From Bryobacterales bacterium (GTDB lineage: Bacteria > Acidobacteriota > Terriglobia > Bryobacterales > Bryobacteraceae), in contig JADKID010000007.1 in NCBI GenBank assembly GCA_016721425.1, positions 496,001 to 560,000 of the forward strand: a stretch of DNA of 64,000 bases, written 5' to 3'. The notes below the pieces were generated by a model. The model had not been told where the DNA came from. It saw only the letters and a program-made list of their open reading frames with translations, and did not search any database. How positions within the stretch are numbered: the first letter of the stretch is position 1; the number at the start of each line of letters is the position of its first letter. A program made the translations under genes and the position numbers. Of this stretch, positions 45,272 through 53,908 are shown one piece after another.

Positions 45272-46282
45272 TCAGCGGACGCGGTGTACAGTTTTAGGCG
45301 TGATCGCCGGCGCGGCGAGTGAGTCGCGCCAAGCATCGAAGGGGCGCCGCTCGATCAACGATTCCAGCCACGGTCTCGGAATATTGCCCAGATCGTAGAG
45401 CGCCGCTTCGAAGTGCTGGCGCGCCGCGTTGACGACGCCGGCCACGGTCAGATTCTCCAGGATCATGCGCAGAGCGGGAACCGGCAGGTCGAGTTCCGGC
45501 GCCCCGATGAGGATGAAGACGCCATGCGGAGCGATCCATTCCAAGGCCGCCAGAGTGGCCTCAGCCGCGCCGGACGCCTCCATGACGATATCGGCGGGAG
45601 GCGGTGCCTGCGATCGCATATAGACCACGCCAGCGCGCCGCAACAGGGCCACACGGGGGTGATCCTCGGGCTCTTTCGACACCACCGTCACGGCCAGTCC
45701 GCGCACCTGGAGCGCGAATGCCGCCAGCAATCCCACCGGCCCGGCGCCGGTAATGATGGCCGTACGCGGGGTCAGCGGGTGGCATCGAAAAGCGGTTTCG
45801 ATGGCCTTCTCGACGACGCTGAGCGGCTCGGCCAGAACGGCGACGTCGAGCAGCGATTCGGGCACAGGCAGGAGATCCGCCTCAGGGTCGGTCACGCACT
45901 CCGTAAAGTAGCCATGCGCGCGATTGATGCCGCGCTCAAAATACTGGCCCGTCTCGCAGAGATCGCGGCGCCCCGTCACGCAGGAGCCACACTGCGGCGC
46001 GCAGTTGCGGCGGATTAGGGGCGTCACCCAGTCGCCGCGATGCAGCGTGGTGACATCAGCGCCCACCCACTCCACTTGCGCGAGCGCCTCGTGGCCGAGG
46101 ATCAGATACGAGTCTCCCTCCGGCGGCACCCCAAAGCGAAAGCGGGCCAGTTCACGATCGGTCGCGCAGACACCGATCTCTTCGATCCGCAGCAACACCT
46201 CGCCGCTGGAGGGCGGCTGGGCAGGAGAGACTTCGCGTTCCACCAGGGTCCGCAGTTCGTAATCCAGACATAGTGCACGCAT
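45272..46282 (-). CDS. Zinc-dependent medium-chain dehydrogenase (glucose dehydrogenase-like)
   Basis: This 336-residue MDR-family oxidoreductase has a GroES-like N-terminal domain with likely catalytic-zinc ligands in EIGVCATDREL and GHEALAQV, and a structural zinc site CAPQCGSCVTGRRDLC. The Rossmann motif is ITGAGPVGLLAAF. The C-terminal part resembles the glucose 1-dehydrogenase type (Glu_dehyd_C), so a sugar or polyol is a likely substrate, oxidised with NAD(P)+. The start is placed at 46282 (MRALCLDYEL), 8 bases after the upstream glycosyltransferase gene ends. The exact substrate is unknown. Confidence 0.82.
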   Translation of the reverse strand: MRALCLDYELRTLVEREVSPAQPPSSGEVLLRIEEIGVCATDRELARFRFGVPPEGDSYLILGHEALAQVEWVGADVTTLHRGDWVTPLIRRNCAPQCGSCVTGRRDLCETGQYFERGINRAHGYFTECVTDPEADLLPVPESLLDVAVLAEPLSVVEKAIETAFRCHPLTPRTAIITGAGPVGLLAAFALQVRGLAVTVVSKEPEDHPRVALLRRAGVVYMRSQAPPPADIVMEASGAAEATLAALEWIAPHGVFILIGAPELDLPVPALRMILENLTVAGVVNAARQHFEAALYDLGNIPRPWLESLIERRPFDAWRDSLAAPAITPKTVHRVR

Positions 46283-46290
46283 GGAGTAAA

Positions 46291-47676
46291 TCAGCGCGCC
46301 TTCCGCGCTACCACCAGGAGTGAGAGCCCCGACCAGGGCAGCACGCGATCGAGCGCGCGCCACAGCCACAGGGTCTTATCGAAGATCTTGAGCGTCACCT
46401 TCGAGAGGCTGCGCCGGTGGAAGACCTTGCCCGCCAGCCACCAGAAGGGATGGGCGGCGCGGTTCATGTCGGTCATGGATTCCACGGTGAATCCGGCGGC
46501 GGCCAGCAGAGACTGAAGATCGGCCCGATCAAACCGGCGCAGTTGGCCCATGGCCTCGTCGACGCTGCCGAAGTTGCCGCGGCCCTGGGGCGCGATCAGC
46601 ACCACTGCCCCGCCGGGCTTGAGCGCGGTGTGGAGTTGAGCCAGCACGGCGCCTGGCTCCGGCGCGCCCTCCAGCACGTTGATGGCGAGCGCGGAATCGA
46701 ATGCCCCCACCTCGTCGCAGCGCTCGGCAACACTGACGTTGGGCGTGCGCAGGAACCGGTTGCGCAAGGCGTGCAGGTGGATGGGATCGGATTCCACGGC
46801 CAGGTAGCGAACACGACGGCCCATCAGCCGGCTGGAGAACGTGCCGATGCCGGCGCCGATCTCGACAATGTGATCGCCCAGCAGAGGCCGCATCAGCGAG
46901 CATACCCAGTCGATGTACGCGGGCGTGCGGGTCTGGTTGATGAGTGCTCCGCGGCTATGATCAGCGACGTAGAGATCGTCGATCAGCCAGAACTTGAGAA
47001 TGACGCCCAGCGCCTGCAGTCCGTCCTTCCAGCCGATCTTCTTCCCTTCCTCGAACGTGCGCCCGTGATAGCTGATGGGCACCTCGTAGATGCGCAGCCG
47101 GCGCTTGGCGCATTTCATTGTGATCTCCGGCTCGAAGCCGAAGCGGTTGGAACGGATGGGGATGGACTTCAACAGATCGGTGCGGAAGACCTTGTAGCAG
47201 GTCTCCATGTCGGTGACATGGATGTTGGAAAAGACGTTGGAGGTGTAGGTGAGGAACTGGTTGATGACGGTATGCCAGAAGGGCAGCACGCGGCGCGCCT
47301 CGCCGGCCAGATAGCGGGAGCCGAAGACGGCATCGGCGTGGCCGGTGAGCAGCGGCTTGAGCAGGATGGGGTATTCGTTGGGATCGTATTCGAGATCGGC
47401 GTCCTGGACCAGGCAGAAATCGCCCACCGCATGGCCGATGGCCGTGCGAACCGCCGCGCCCTTGCCCATGTTCACGTCGTGGCGGAAGAGGCGGATGCAG
47501 GCGTGCTCGGAGGCGAGGCGTTGCAGGATCTCCCAGGTGCCGTCCTTGGAGCGGTCATCGACGATGACGAGTTCGCGTTCCAGCCCCTCCGGGAGAGGCG
47601 CCTGCAGGACTTGAGCGAGACTGCGCTCGACAACGGTCCTTTCGTTGTAGACGGGAATTAGGATGCTGACTAACAC
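46291..47676 (-). CDS. Bifunctional GT2 glycosyltransferase / SAM-dependent methyltransferase
   Basis: This protein of about 461 residues has two domains. The first (about 1-235) is a GT-A glycosyltransferase of the DPM1/DolP-mannose type: SILIPVYNE, VDDRSKDGT, NMGKGAAVRTA and the DxD-like QDADLEYDP. The second (about 255-420) is a class I methyltransferase (VEIGAGIGTFSSRL, then AINVLEGAPEPG). I infer a GTG start at 47676, since the glycosyltransferase fold begins right there (LVSILIPVYNE) and the residues upstream are not conserved. A TATACT box ends 11 bases upstream, so the mRNA leader may be very short. It may modify a lipid-linked or exported glycan, which is inference. Confidence 0.85.
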   Translation of the reverse strand: MLVSILIPVYNERTVVERSLAQVLQAPLPEGLERELVIVDDRSKDGTWEILQRLASEHACIRLFRHDVNMGKGAAVRTAIGHAVGDFCLVQDADLEYDPNEYPILLKPLLTGHADAVFGSRYLAGEARRVLPFWHTVINQFLTYTSNVFSNIHVTDMETCYKVFRTDLLKSIPIRSNRFGFEPEITMKCAKRRLRIYEVPISYHGRTFEEGKKIGWKDGLQALGVILKFWLIDDLYVADHSRGALINQTRTPAYIDWVCSLMRPLLGDHIVEIGAGIGTFSSRLMGRRVRYLAVESDPIHLHALRNRFLRTPNVSVAERCDEVGAFDSALAINVLEGAPEPGAVLAQLHTALKPGGAVVLIAPQGRGNFGSVDEAMGQLRRFDRADLQSLLAAAGFTVESMTDMNRAAHPFWWLAGKVFHRRSLSKVTLKIFDKTLWLWRALDRVLPWSGLSLLVVARKAR

Positions 47677-47728
47677 AGAATCTTCTAGTATAGGCGGTGG
47701 TGGCGCACGGCCACCACAATGGAATCCA

Positions 47729-48583
47729 ATGAGCAAAACACTGACCGTCTCCTGTGTGCAGATGCACTGGGCCCGCGACCTGCAATACAACCTGGCCACG
47801 ACAAAGAAGTACATCGAGTTGGCGGCGGCAGCCGGCAGCCGCGTGGTGCTGTTTCCGGAAACCAGCCTCACCAGCTACTACCTGCCCTACGCGGTGGCGC
47901 TCCCGCCGGATGACGTGGCGCAGGCCCTGCACGAGACGGCGCAGGAGGCTCGGCGCGCCGGGCTGTGGGTGATTGCCGGCACCATTCGCCCCACGGCGGA
48001 CCGCTGTCTGAACGTGGCGCACGTCATCTCGCCCGCCGGTGAAATTGTCCATGAATATGCGAAGGTGCAGATGGCCGGCCGCGACGAGAAGAAATACTGC
48101 CGCGGCGGCGACAAGCTCTCGCTGTTCGAGATCGACGGTGTGCTCTGCACTCTGGTGATCTGCCGCGACGGCCGCCACCCGGAGTTGTACAGGCTGCCCG
48201 CCATGGCGGGCGCGCAGATCCTCTTTCACCCCTCGTGCAGCTCGGATGAGATTGAGGCGGTTGCGTGGAAGCGGCTTTCCGGCCGCGCACAACAGCCGGT
48301 GGGTCCGAATACGAAGATGTTTCACTGCGTCGCCAACACCATCGGGCAATCGCCGGATGGCAAGCAGACATCCAGCGGCTGGTCATTCATCCGCGAGCCG
48401 AATGGCATCCCGCTGGCCGAGGCCGGCTACTACCAGGAGGAGATGATTACAGCGGTGCTGGATCTGGAGCGCGCGGACCGTTCCTATGTCCTCGATTCAC
48501 TCGAGCACCCGCCGTTCCTGCGGGCACACTGGCAGGCCATGATCGCCGACATGAAAGCTCGCGCGGACCGCAAGCCGGAGTAG
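47729..48583 (+). CDS. Carbon-nitrogen hydrolase (nitrilase superfamily)
   Basis: This 284-residue hydrolase has the nitrilase catalytic triad: Glu44 in LFPETSL, Lys112 in EYAKVQM and Cys145 in LVICRDGRHPE. Enzymes of this fold cleave amide or nitrile C-N bonds in the cytoplasm, for example N-carbamoyl compounds or omega-amides. The start at 47729 (MSKTLTVSCVQMHW) fits the usual N-terminus. It is divergent from the glycosyltransferase gene and convergent with the barstar-like gene. The substrate is not predictable. Confidence 0.88.
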   Translation: MSKTLTVSCVQMHWARDLQYNLATTKKYIELAAAAGSRVVLFPETSLTSYYLPYAVALPPDDVAQALHETAQEARRAGLWVIAGTIRPTADRCLNVAHVISPAGEIVHEYAKVQMAGRDEKKYCRGGDKLSLFEIDGVLCTLVICRDGRHPELYRLPAMAGAQILFHPSCSSDEIEAVAWKRLSGRAQQPVGPNTKMFHCVANTIGQSPDGKQTSSGWSFIREPNGIPLAEAGYYQEEMITAVLDLERADRSYVLDSLEHPPFLRAHWQAMIADMKARADRKPE

Positions 48584-48590
48584 AACGGGA

Positions 48591-49019
48591 TTAGTCGCGC
48601 ACCACCAGTTTGAAGACCCGCGCGTGGCCCGCTCGCTCGGATTCATGCACCGCTTCGAGGACCTCGAGGAAATCCTCGAACGTCGCCTCGTCGTTCTGGC
48701 GCAGCAACTCCGGGTCGTGGAACATCACCACCCAGCCGCGCGAGGTCAGGTGCGGGAGTTGCAACAGGCAGTCCCTCAATTGAGTCAGGTTGCCGGGAAC
48801 CACGCATGGTTCCGGCAACACTTCCGAGAACCGGGCCAGCAGCGAGTCGTGATCCACGATGGCCTGGCCGCCCTCGAGACTGAGCACGGCCATCCCGCGC
48901 GCGGCCAGCGCGGCGGGCAGGCCGTTCCAGAGCTCCTCGGGTGTAATGGGATCGAGCCAGACCACCGGAACGTCCGGGTCTTCCAGTCTTGCGACGATCT
49001 GATCCAGGGTCAGGCTCAT
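48591..49019 (-). CDS. Barstar-like protein
   Basis: This 142-residue protein resembles the barstar family of RNase inhibitors: VLSLEGGQAIVDHDSLLARF, then NLTQLRDCLLQLP where barstars usually have N-W-D-A-L-x-D-x-L, and a C-terminal HARVFKLVVRD strand. It is longer than typical barstars (~90-100 residues) and has an N-terminal extension. No barnase-like RNase gene is near, so it may be an orphan antitoxin or have another role. The match is by pattern only. Confidence 0.6.
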   Translation of the reverse strand: MSLTLDQIVARLEDPDVPVVWLDPITPEELWNGLPAALAARGMAVLSLEGGQAIVDHDSLLARFSEVLPEPCVVPGNLTQLRDCLLQLPHLTSRGWVVMFHDPELLRQNDEATFEDFLEVLEAVHESERAGHARVFKLVVRD

Positions 49020-49068
49020 GGCGGTGTGGGGTGTCTACTAGAATATGCGATAAACTCTGGATTCTGCC

Positions 49069-49983
49069 ATGACAAGAAGACAAATGCTCGCCACCACCGC
49101 GGCGTCTACCCTATACGCAGCGCCGCGAACCAGGATGACCATCCAACTCGACTGCGGCTCCATCGGCGTCAAAGCCACGACGCCCGAGGCGCTCGGGCAC
49201 GCGCAGAGGCACGGCTTTGACTCCATCACCGCCGATTCCGGCTGGCTGGCCGGGCTGAGTGAGAGTGAGCTCAAGCGATTCCTGGACGACATGAAATCCA
49301 AGGGCGTGGTATGGGCCAACTCCGGCCTGTCGGTGGAGTTCCGCAAATCGGACGAGGAGTTTCAGACTGGCATGAAGGCCCTGCCGTCGCGGGCTGCGGC
49401 TTTGCAGCGCGCAGGCGTGTCGCGCGTTGGCACGTGGATTTCGCCGGCCAGCGACACGATGACGTTTCTGGAGAACCTGAAATTGCATGGCCGCCGACTG
49501 CGCGAGGTGGCCTCGGTGCTGGGCGATCACGGCTGCCGGCTGGGTCTGGAATACGTCGGACCGCGGACCAGTTGGAGCACGCGGCGCTTTGTGTTTGTCC
49601 ACAACATGCGCGAGATGCGCGAGCTGATCGCCGAGATCAACAGGCCCAATGTCGGCATCCTCATGGATAGCTGGCACTGGTTCACGGCGCAGGAGACAGT
49701 GGCGGATCTGCTGACACTGACCGCCAGGGAGGTGATCTCCGTGGATCTGAACGATGCACCCGCCGGCCTCGCGGTAGAACAGCAAAAGGACAACATGCGG
49801 GACCTGCCCTGCGCCACGGGCGTGATCCCGGTGGGCGAGTTTCTGAACGCGCTGAACAAGATCGGCTGTGACGCGCCCGTGCGCTGCGAGCCCTTCAATG
49901 CGCCTTTGCGCGCGATGGCGCCGGAGGACGCGCTCAAGACCACTGCCGCCGCCATGAAGAAGGCCTTCGCGCTGATCGTATGA
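49069..49983 (+). CDS. Sugar phosphate isomerase/epimerase-like TIM-barrel protein, exported
   Basis: This 304-residue protein of the xylose-isomerase-like TIM-barrel family has a Tat-like leader (MTRRQMLATTAASTLYAAP). Metal-site strands can be seen in LGLEYVGP, GILMDSWHW, SVDLNDAP and RCEPFN, giving the usual Glu/Asp/His set. Such exported epimerase-like proteins are frequent in acidobacteria and planctomycetes and their substrates are mostly unknown. The AhpD-like gene overlaps its end by 4 bases, so the two are coupled. Confidence 0.82.
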   Translation: MTRRQMLATTAASTLYAAPRTRMTIQLDCGSIGVKATTPEALGHAQRHGFDSITADSGWLAGLSESELKRFLDDMKSKGVVWANSGLSVEFRKSDEEFQTGMKALPSRAAALQRAGVSRVGTWISPASDTMTFLENLKLHGRRLREVASVLGDHGCRLGLEYVGPRTSWSTRRFVFVHNMREMRELIAEINRPNVGILMDSWHWFTAQETVADLLTLTAREVISVDLNDAPAGLAVEQQKDNMRDLPCATGVIPVGEFLNALNKIGCDAPVRCEPFNAPLRAMAPEDALKTTAAAMKKAFALIV

Positions 49984-50381
49984 ACGGCGTGAGCGGGCTG
50001 ATCGAATACGACGCCGCCTCGGCGGAGGTGCGCGCGGTTTACGACGACATCATGGCCACGCGCAAGGTGGACCGCGTCAACAATTTCTGGAAGGTGTTGG
50101 CCAACCATCCACCTACGCTGCAACAGGTGTGGGCGGAGGTGAAGGCGGTGATGACGCCGGGCGCGCTGGACCCTCTCACGAAAGAGATGATCTATGTCGC
50201 GGTCAGCGCCACCAACGGCTGCGAATACTGCACGCACTCCCACACTGCCGGAGCGCGGGCCAAGGGCATGACGGAAGAGATGCTGGGTGAGTTGCTGGCC
50301 GTGACGGCGCTGGCCAACAAAACGAACCGGTTGGCGAACGGCTACCGGGTCCCCGTGGACGAGATGTTCCGCAACACGTAA
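49980..50381 (+). CDS. AhpD/carboxymuconolactone decarboxylase-like protein
   Basis: This 133-residue, all-helical protein has the AhpD core motif GCEYCTHSH with redox Cys81 and Cys84 and a following His. Family members act as alkylhydroperoxidases or decarboxylases. The pair of cysteines points to peroxidase-type chemistry. It overlaps the epimerase gene by 4 bases and its 3' end overlaps the convergent flavin oxidase gene by 40 bases. Confidence 0.85.
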   Translation: MNGVSGLIEYDAASAEVRAVYDDIMATRKVDRVNNFWKVLANHPPTLQQVWAEVKAVMTPGALDPLTKEMIYVAVSATNGCEYCTHSHTAGARAKGMTEEMLGELLAVTALANKTNRLANGYRVPVDEMFRNT

Positions 50382-51871
50382 TCCGCGGCACTGACACCGC
50401 GCGATTGCGCCTCTTCAAACAGCGAGAGCGCGCTGAGGTCGCAGTTGGCATAAACGAGAGAGCCCTGCGGGCGCGCGCGGCGCAGACGCTCAGGATGAAA
50501 GATCGCGCCGGGTACGGGGCGCGGCATGGCATGGCCGATGCGGAAGATGTCGATGTGGCTCACGCACTGCCGGATGTCGGGGTGGGCGCGCTGGAGATCG
50601 GTGAGGATCTTCTCTTTCCACCACGCCCAATCGCCGCCCAGGAGGATGCGCCGCTGATCGGTGGGTGAACCATCGGCCAGCGCCCAGTAGTAGGTCCACA
50701 CGGTGCGGTCCTGGTGCATGGCGACGTTCTGATGCGTGGCCACCACATAGCCGAGCGACGGCGAGTTGTAGATGACGTTGTCCCAGGCGTACTCGACGCC
50801 GTGATTGGCGGGCCAGCGATCGAGCGTCAGATTGGCCGTCAGCCACGGCGCGGAGTCGATGGGCCAGCGCGGCGGCGCCGGATCGACCAGCCACGAGGCG
50901 AAGTGCGTAGGTGCTGCAAAAACGACGAAATCTGCGTCGTAAAGTGCCTTTTCTGTCACGATTTGCCACGTTTTGCGCTGTTGCTGGATACGGTAGACCA
51001 TGGACTGCGTGCGCACGAACGGGGCGAGTTTGGCGAGCAGCCGTTTGACGATCCAGCCGTTGCCATCGGGCCAGGTGAGCGGTCCTTTGTCTTCCGGCGC
51101 GCGCGCGGCGAAGTAGTGGAGGCCGGCCCAGGCGGAGATATCCTCCATGTGCGTGCCGTAGTCGTCACGAGTAGAGTAATCGATGAACCACTTCAGATAC
51201 GGGCTATAGAGGCCTTCGCGGCGCATCCACTCACCCATGGTGATCTGATCGAGGGCGCGCGCTTTGGCCGCGGCCTGATCCAGGCCGTAGTCCATGGGAA
51301 TGCGGAAAGCCCCGCTGGCGTGCCACTCCGCGATGTGCTCCTCGAATTGGCGGTACTGCGCGACATCGTTTTTGGTGAGCCCGATGGAGGGCTCGATGCC
51401 CTCCTGCCAGCGGCCATGCAGAAAGAGCCGCTCCTGCGGCGAGTGGCAGAGCCAGCGCTCGTTCCAGGTGCCGTCGGGCAGCAGCAGGCCGAGTTCCTGG
51501 CAGAGCTCGCGCACCAGCACTTCTTTGACATCCGGCACGGGCAGGTAGTGCGCCGCCCAGGGATAGGCCGAGACGTTGTTCTCGCCGGAGCGGGCGTTGC
51601 CGCCGGCGGCGTCTTCCATCTCGAGAATGACGAAGTCGTGGAAGCCGCGCTTCTGAAGGCGCCAGGCGGCGGAGAGGCCGGCGACGCCGCCGCCCACGAT
51701 CACTACAGGGATCTTCACGCGCTCGGTTGGAGAGGCAAAGCGCGCCTTGTCTCGCAGACGGTGGCCGCGCTCCTGCGATTCATAGACGAAGCCGCCTGAG
51801 ATTTTGCGATCGGCCTTTGCGGCCAAGCCGACCAGCGCGGAGGCGCCAAACTCACGCCGCGTGGGCTTCAT
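50342..51871 (-). CDS. Tat-exported FAD amine oxidase-like protein of the polyamine cassette
   Basis: This 509-residue FAD-dependent oxidoreductase resembles the flavin amine oxidase/protoporphyrinogen oxidase superfamily. The leader KPTRREFGASALVGLAA is Tat-like, predicting a folded flavoprotein exported to the periplasm. The dinucleotide fold is VVIVGGGVAGLSAAW, followed by FVILEMEDAAGGNARS. The flavin-binding C-terminal part includes VFAAPTHFASWL and SLVYANCDLSALSLFEEA. The start at 51871 overlaps the spermidine-synthase-like gene by 4 bases, so they are coupled. A polyamine or amine substrate fits the operon but is not proven. Confidence 0.8.
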   Translation of the reverse strand: MKPTRREFGASALVGLAAKADRKISGGFVYESQERGHRLRDKARFASPTERVKIPVVIVGGGVAGLSAAWRLQKRGFHDFVILEMEDAAGGNARSGENNVSAYPWAAHYLPVPDVKEVLVRELCQELGLLLPDGTWNERWLCHSPQERLFLHGRWQEGIEPSIGLTKNDVAQYRQFEEHIAEWHASGAFRIPMDYGLDQAAAKARALDQITMGEWMRREGLYSPYLKWFIDYSTRDDYGTHMEDISAWAGLHYFAARAPEDKGPLTWPDGNGWIVKRLLAKLAPFVRTQSMVYRIQQQRKTWQIVTEKALYDADFVVFAAPTHFASWLVDPAPPRWPIDSAPWLTANLTLDRWPANHGVEYAWDNVIYNSPSLGYVVATHQNVAMHQDRTVWTYYWALADGSPTDQRRILLGGDWAWWKEKILTDLQRAHPDIRQCVSHIDIFRIGHAMPRPVPGAIFHPERLRRARPQGSLVYANCDLSALSLFEEAQSRGVSAADYVLRNISSTGTR

Positions 51872-53364
51872 CGGACAATTTCGCGCCACTCGTGCTCGTA
51901 GTAGCGAACCAAGGTCTGATCGTTAAGCCGATTGGCCTCCACAGCCACGGGCGCGAGATCTGGCGGGAACTCGAACAGCGACGCCACGTTGGCGGGGGTC
52001 AGGAACTTGAGACCGGCGGGGAGGCTGGTGGGGGGCTTCCAGTCTACCTGGGCGCCGAGCACATAGCCCCACTCGCCGAACGAAGGCACGTAGACGTGAA
52101 ACGGGTAGGTTTTGAAGCCGGCCTGCTTCATCGTCTCGTTGATACACCAGAACGATTGGCGCGCGAACATCGGCGAGGTGGATTGCACGACAACGACGCC
52201 GTTCTGTGCCACGTGATGGCGGAGCAGGCGATAGAACGCCGTGGTGTAGAGCTTGCCGAGCGAGTAGTTATTGGGGTCCGGGAAATCCACCACGACGAAG
52301 TCGAACATACTGTTATCCTTCTCCAACCAGGGGAAGGCGTCGGCGTTGATGATCTTGAGCTTGGAGGTCTTCAGTGAGCCTGAGTTCAGCTCGACGAGCA
52401 GGGGATGGGTGGAGAACTGCCTGGTCATCTCAGGGTCGAGATCGACCATCGTGATGGTCTGGAGGCCCGGATACTTCAGCATCTCGCGCACTGCCAGGCC
52501 ATCACCGCCGCCCAGCACCAGAGCATGGCGGGCGCCGGCCACCGAGGCCAGGCCGGGATGGACCAGCGACTCGTGATAGCGGTACTCGTCGCGCGAGCTG
52601 AACTGCAAGTGGGAGTTCAAATAGAGGCGGTAGTCCTGCTTCCACTTGGTGACCACCATACGTTGATATGGCGTGGTTTTGGCGAAAATCACCTCGTCGG
52701 AGTAGAGCGCGGCATCGGCGGTATCGGTGATGTAATCGGCAGTGGCCAGACCGCCACAGAGGATGAGCACCACGGCGATAGCGGCGGCGCGTTGGACCAT
52801 CGGCGACGGCAGATGTGCCTTGAAGAGAAACGTGGACCACAGCGCCACACCCGCGTTGATCAAGCCGAACAGGATGGCGCTGCGCACCAGGCCCAGCTTG
52901 GGCACGAGGATCAGAGGAAACAGGAGCGAGGCGCCGAGCGCGCCCAGGTAATCGAACGTGAGCACGTTGGCGACGAGCTCCTTAAAGTTGAAGCGCTCAC
53001 GCAGGATGCGCATCAGCAGCGGGATTTCCAGGCCCACCAGGATGCCGATGGCAATCACCATCCCGTACAGCAGGAACTGGAAGGCGTGGGTATAGGTGAA
53101 CGCCAGGAACAGGATGGTGGACGAAAACCCGCCCAGCAGCCCCACCATCAGTTCGATGGTGATGAAGCGCGCCACCAGCGCCTTGTCCAGGAAGCGCGAC
53201 AGCCAACTCCCGATGCCCATCGCGAAGAGATAGCTGCCGATGACAGTACTGAACTGCAGGACGCTGTCTCCGAGCAGATAGCTGGCGAGCGTGCCGGCGA
53301 TGAGCTCGTAGATCAGGCCGCAGGCGGCGATGAGAAAGACAGAGAGAAAGAGGACAACTGCCAT
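51868..53364 (-). CDS. Membrane-anchored spermidine synthase-like protein (COG4262 type)
   Basis: This 498-residue protein has about seven N-terminal membrane helices (roughly 2-24, 36-57, 70-92, 94-118, 135-158, 160-181 and 190-208) and a C-terminal aminopropyltransferase fold. The decarboxylated-SAM site includes LVLGGGDGLAVREML (282-296), MVDLDPEM and the catalytic Asp region VVVDFPDPNNYSLGKLYT (357-374). It probably moves an aminopropyl group from decarboxylated SAM to an amine at the membrane. The donor could come from SpeD in the same operon. The start abuts the stop of a possible short ORF within the spacer. Confidence 0.88.
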   Translation of the reverse strand: MAVVLFLSVFLIAACGLIYELIAGTLASYLLGDSVLQFSTVIGSYLFAMGIGSWLSRFLDKALVARFITIELMVGLLGGFSSTILFLAFTYTHAFQFLLYGMVIAIGILVGLEIPLLMRILRERFNFKELVANVLTFDYLGALGASLLFPLILVPKLGLVRSAILFGLINAGVALWSTFLFKAHLPSPMVQRAAAIAVVLILCGGLATADYITDTADAALYSDEVIFAKTTPYQRMVVTKWKQDYRLYLNSHLQFSSRDEYRYHESLVHPGLASVAGARHALVLGGGDGLAVREMLKYPGLQTITMVDLDPEMTRQFSTHPLLVELNSGSLKTSKLKIINADAFPWLEKDNSMFDFVVVDFPDPNNYSLGKLYTTAFYRLLRHHVAQNGVVVVQSTSPMFARQSFWCINETMKQAGFKTYPFHVYVPSFGEWGYVLGAQVDWKPPTSLPAGLKFLTPANVASLFEFPPDLAPVAVEANRLNDQTLVRYYEHEWREIVR

Positions 53365-53419
53365 TTAGTGGCTGTCACGGAATAGCGTTGCCAGCGCATC
53401 GGGACCGCCTGCTGACGCG

Positions 53420-53448
53420 CGCGGCTCAGTAACGGCTTCCGAGCCGCG
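53420..53448. repeat. REP-like palindromic element inside the polyamine operon
   Basis: CGCGGCTC (53420-53427) and GAGCCGCG (53441-53448) form an 8-bp stem with a 13-base loop, followed by ACCGTGAGGGAG. It occupies the only sizeable spacer (53365-53490) of the operon. Its look is that of an interspersed palindromic repeat. I saw no second copy in the window. Confidence 0.45.
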
Positions 53449-53490
53449 ACCGTGAGGGAGCGGTTGGAGTGGTTGTTTCATGGCAGATGC

Positions 53491-53706
53491 TTAGTGGACG
53501 GCGGCGGCGATGATGATCGCGGTGCCGAGCGCCATCAAGCCGGCGAGTATGGCCAGCGCGAGATTCTGTTTCTCAACGATTTCAGCCCAAAGATCGTAGG
53601 GCGTGATCTTGTCCATGATGATGAAGGACAGGACGAGGATGAAGACGCCGAGAACGGCGTAGATCGCTGCGTTGAGGATGGAGCCGAGATGGAATTCAAC
53701 AGGCAT
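53491..53706 (-). CDS. DUF350 small membrane protein
   Basis: This 71-residue inner-membrane protein has two helices (about 12-31 and 49-69) with the DUF350-type core NAAIYAVLGVFILVLSFIIMDKITPYD between them (given in part). The start at 53706 follows AAAGGAA. DUF350 proteins are found next to polyamine- or amidoligase-type genes and SPFH proteins in several bacteria. Their biochemical role is unknown. Here it sits between the 61-aa protein and the membrane spermidine synthase homologue. Confidence 0.85.
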   Translation of the reverse strand: MPVEFHLGSILNAAIYAVLGVFILVLSFIIMDKITPYDLWAEIVEKQNLALAILAGLMALGTAIIIAAAVH

Positions 53707-53722
53707 GGGGTTCCTTTCGTAA

Positions 53723-53908
53723 TTACTTCCCGCCGAACCATCTTGGCAGGAACGCATAGTGGGATCTGTAGACGCCGGGGTTATCGCGAACAGACTTGGG
53801 GACGTTTTTGACCTCGGTCACGGGACCGGAGCCGATGCCGAGCCACTGCGCGACGGAGAGTCCGCCGAGCATCACGGCGCCATAGAGAGTGTAGATGGGG
53901 TTTTTCAT
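53723..53908 (-). CDS. 61-residue membrane protein of the polyamine cassette
   Basis: I do not recognise this small protein. One hydrophobic segment (YTLYGAVMLGGLSVAQWLG, about 6-24) is followed by a hydrophilic tail ending AFLPRWFGGK. It overlaps the DUF4178 gene by 4 bases and precedes DUF350 by 16 bases, so it is translated as part of the cassette. It may be a small subunit of a membrane complex. Confidence 0.65.
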   Translation of the reverse strand: MKNPIYTLYGAVMLGGLSVAQWLGIGSGPVTEVKNVPKSVRDNPGVYRSHYAFLPRWFGGK

